Positions 61,712 through 64,000 of a stretch of DNA of 64,000 nt are shown piece by piece. The notes under the pieces were generated by a model. It searched no databases and was not told the origin of the DNA. It saw only the letters and a program-made list of their open reading frames with translations. A program made the position numbers and the translations under genes. The stretch's first letter is position 1, and each line of letters opens with the position of its first letter. The DNA is from Hydrogenophaga crassostreae (GTDB lineage Bacteria; Pseudomonadota; Gammaproteobacteria; Burkholderiales; Burkholderiaceae_C): contig NZ_CP017476.1 in NCBI RefSeq assembly GCF_001761385.1, positions 2,717,501 to 2,781,500 on the forward strand, given 5' to 3'.

Positions 61712-64000
61712 GTGGCGCTCCAGTCATCGCGGCGGCAGAGACCCCGCGCCGCGCAATGCTCACACACCCGCCCTTCGCCCAACGCCGGCATGGGCTGCCC
61801 GGCGGCCACACGCGCCATATCATTCGCCAAGCCTTCGAGCAAGGCCTCTCGGGCCAGCAGTACCTCGGGCTGTTCGATCAACCGCGTGCCCGCATCACTG
61901 CCGGTGCCCCGCTTGTCGGTGATGCTCAGGTAGGCGGCGCGCAGATTGTCTTCCGGCAGCAAGGCCGCATAAAAAGCCAGCTGGGTGTCTTCAAACGGGT
62001 CTTTGACCCGCTCCAGCGTGCGCACCCGGCTCTCGGTTTTGTAATCGATTACAAACGCCAGCCGCCCTTCGGGACTCGGTTGGGCATCAATCCGGTCAAG
62101 CTGCCCGAGCAATTGCCATCGCCCGACAGGCGCCCGACGTTCGACCTCGGCCGCCTCAAACGACGGGCCTGCCCGGTTGTGCAAGGCCTCGTAGTCGGCC
62201 AACCAATCCAGATACCCCTCACGCATCGCTGGCCACACCGCCTGGAAAGGCATGAAACCCGCACCGCCAGCGCCCACCTGCAAACCCATGGTTTCGCTCA
62301 CCGCCTGGGCCCAGCGCTCAAGCGCCTCGGTATCGGCCAGGCGCCCCGGACGCTGGTCGAGGCGCTCCTCATGAAAACCACGCAACACGGCATGCAACCA
62401 GTTGCCCATGTCGCGCTGATCGGGCTCGTCTTCGAGCTCATCGGCGTCGTGAAGCCGCAGTTGGCGCAAGGCAAAAAATTTGTAGGGACAATCGCGCAGG
62501 TCTTGGTAGGCGCTGGCCGACAGACGCTCGGGCAGCAGTGCCGCAGCGCTCGGCGCAGGCCGTTCAGGAACTTGAGGCCTGTGTTCGGCCATGGCCCGGG
62601 GCTCATCTGCTGGCGGCGCACCCGCTTGCTGCAAAGCCAGCACCCAGGCATTGGGCAACACGTCCTCGCCCCGATCCTGACTGCGCCACAGAAGGTCAAT
62701 CGGCGGGTAGGACAGCATGGCCTGCCAAGCCTGCCATGCAGCTTGCGCCAAAGCAGCCCGTCCCGGCATGCCCAACACCTCGCGCTGAGCTTCCGTCCAG
62801 GGCGCAGGCAATTCGGGGTGGGTCGGCAGCGAACGCTCATCGCAACCAGGCACAACCACCGCGCCAAAAGCGCGCGCCACCTGTTGCGCCATCGGCAAAA
62901 TCACCACGGGCACCGCATCCTCTGCGGCCGGCGTAAAGCTGGCGCTCTCCAGCACATCGCTCACCCAACCCGTGAAAGCCGCCAGCGACCATCGGCGCTC
63001 CGACGGCTCCGGCCCGTCACTCTCCTCCCATAGCGGTCCCAAACCCTTCAGCTCAGTCGCTGCACCGGGATGCAAGCGCAAGCTGATCAGCATTTGCTGC
63101 CCCGCCGCATCGGCGCTCAACACAGCCCACCATCCCGCTGACGTCAGCACTTGCCCCAGGGCCTGCAGCCAGCCCTCCAGGGTCTTGCTTCCCTGCAGGA
63201 GCGCCAGCATGTCGCACCACGCCACGGGCAGCACGGAGGCCAATTTTTCATGTGCTACGGCCGCAGCCCACCGGGTTACCCCATGGCGCCGGGCAAGCGC
63301 CTCCACCTGGTGAGCGATCGCGTCGCCCCACAGCGGCGACAGTTTCAGGGCATCAATGGCATCGTCCATGCTGGCACGCGGGTCTGCCGCCCGCAACACC
63401 GTCATCAATTGCGCCGACGCGTGGGTGGTCGACAATTTCCAGCCCGTCTCATCGCGCACACCCACCCCTGCGCTATGCAACAACGCGCTGACCCGTCGCG
63501 TGAGCAAGCGATCGTTGGCCAGCAAGGCCACAGGAACTGCCCCAACGGCTACGTGTCGAACCACACAAGCGGCCGCGCGTTGTGCCTCGTCCTCTGCATC
63601 ACCACAGGCATGCCACCGAACGTCGGTCAAGTCCAGGCCATGGGCAAACGTCTGCGGCGACTCATCTGCCTGGAACAGTGCCCAAACGAACGCCCGCTCA
63701 GGGCCCCACACCGCCGTCAAGGCCTTGGCCAGCGGATCCACTTGAAAGCCCTGCCAAACCAACAAAGCGTCGGCCACTTCGCCAGGTCGTGCCAAGGGTC
63801 CCCAGAGCACATCGGTTGAATAAGCCGAGTTGCTGGCCCAGGTCACCGCCAAAGTCGCAATCAGCCCCTCCCACACTGGGCTCTGCAACCCGGGACCCAG
63901 CGCGGCCAACCGGTCCTGACCCCACGATGCCCGGTCCTCAGGTGCGACTGACGCCGCCACCGACACCAACGAGCGGGTCGCCTCCACCAGCCGACTGACC
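61708..64000 (-). CDS. addB: AddB-like PD-(D/E)XK nuclease (5' end outside the window)
   Basis: The frame is open to the window edge, so at least 764 C-terminal residues are visible and the start lies beyond. The middle looks like a degenerate helicase core. The C-terminal nuclease has the catalytic segment LGQLDRIDAQ...FVIDYKTESR, plus an iron-sulfur staple: one Cys in RDCPYKFFAL before the nuclease and CEHCAARGLC after it. These are AddB hallmarks. Together with the coupled helicase it would form a double-strand-break resection enzyme. The GTG at 63987 is not needed as a start. Confidence 0.85.
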   Translation of the reverse strand, partial: VSRLVEATRSLVSVAASVAPEDRASWGQDRLAALGPGLQSPVWEGLIATLAVTWASNSAYSTDVLWGPLARPGEVADALLVWQGFQVDPLAKALTAVWGPERAFVWALFQADESPQTFAHGLDLTDVRWHACGDAEDEAQRAAACVVRHVAVGAVPVALLANDRLLTRRVSALLHSAGVGVRDETGWKLSTTHASAQLMTVLRAADPRASMDDAIDALKLSPLWGDAIAHQVEALARRHGVTRWAAAVAHEKLASVLPVAWCDMLALLQGSKTLEGWLQALGQVLTSAGWWAVLSADAAGQQMLISLRLHPGAATELKGLGPLWEESDGPEPSERRWSLAAFTGWVSDVLESASFTPAAEDAVPVVILPMAQQVARAFGAVVVPGCDERSLPTHPELPAPWTEAQREVLGMPGRAALAQAAWQAWQAMLSYPPIDLLWRSQDRGEDVLPNAWVLALQQAGAPPADEPRAMAEHRPQVPERPAPSAAALLPERLSASAYQDLRDCPYKFFALRQLRLHDADELEDEPDQRDMGNWLHAVLRGFHEERLDQRPGRLADTEALERWAQAVSETMGLQVGAGGAGFMPFQAVWPAMREGYLDWLADYEALHNRAGPSFEAAEVERRAPVGRWQLLGQLDRIDAQPSPEGRLAFVIDYKTESRVRTLERVKDPFEDTQLAFYAALLPEDNLRAAYLSITDKRGTGSDAGTRLIEQPEVLLAREALLEGLANDMARVAAGQPMPALGEGRVCEHCAARGLCRRDDWSAT

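Noticed and set aside
59510..61933. Long plus-strand frame opposite the AddA-like gene
   Set aside because: Shadow of a helicase with all its motifs.
1..64000. CRISPR arrays, tRNA or rRNA genes, transposons, prophage
   Set aside because: I saw no spaced direct repeats, cloverleaf sequences, transposase or phage proteins. A covariance-model scan would be needed to exclude small RNAs.

Overview
The window looks like an ordinary chromosomal segment of a GC-rich betaproteobacterium, most likely Burkholderiales and probably Comamonadaceae. This rests on gene order (map-glnD, smc-zipA-ligA, dapC-dapD-pilU-dapE-prmB), on protein character and on intergenic repeats. The genus cannot be fixed from sequence alone. 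I see no prophage, insertion sequence, CRISPR array, rRNA or tRNA. Genes are dense, with many 4-bp ATGA overlaps and several GTG starts.

Layout. 1-10 kb: the tail of a DIGALE-type beta-helix protein, an alpha/beta hydrolase, a GDSL esterase autotransporter, then a long minus-strand run of small accessory proteins: a VTT-like membrane protein with a secreted partner, a DUF1905/OmdA protein, GyrI-like, DUF1801, a small exported protein, DUF2721, hemerythrin, DUF808 and a PhyH-type dioxygenase. 10.9-15.8 kb: purL and an outer-membrane beta-barrel protein. 16.1-19.7 kb: map and glnD. 19.7-28.2 kb: a complete histidine-utilisation locus, hutC divergent from hutUHDIFG, with a recognisable promoter and two operator-like sites. 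28.2-34.1 kb: a tripartite RND efflux operon (outer-membrane lipoprotein, adaptor, pump). 34.2-40.8 kb: peptide deformylase, a small cytochrome c, a frameshifted DUF3024 gene, an FAD oxidoreductase, and a molybdenum-hydroxylase operon ending in an AraC regulator. 40.9-47.9 kb: ligA, zipA and smc (replication, division, segregation). 48.4-56.6 kb: an MHYT membrane protein, then the lysine/diaminopimelate genes dapC, dapD, dapE interleaved with pilU, prmB and an ABC-F ATPase. 56.8-64 kb: a YeaQ-like membrane protein and a translationally coupled operon of AddB-like nuclease, AddA-like helicase/nuclease and a flavoprotein.

Working together. The hut genes convert histidine to urocanate (HutH), imidazolonepropionate (HutU), formiminoglutamate (HutI), formylglutamate (HutF) and glutamate plus formate (HutG). 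GlnD, next door, senses glutamine and controls PII, so two nitrogen functions adjoin. DapC, DapD and DapE provide three of the succinylase-branch steps to meso-diaminopimelate.

No wholly new system stands out. The most notable local signals are a 40-residue open frame that exactly fills the gap between the RND adaptor and pump genes, an insertion of about 28 residues in urocanate hydratase, a frameshift that splits a DUF3024 protein, a candidate lipidated GDSL autotransporter, a Tat/lipobox-type molybdenum hydroxylase with a coupled regulator, and a flavoprotein coupled to the AddAB-like repair genes.
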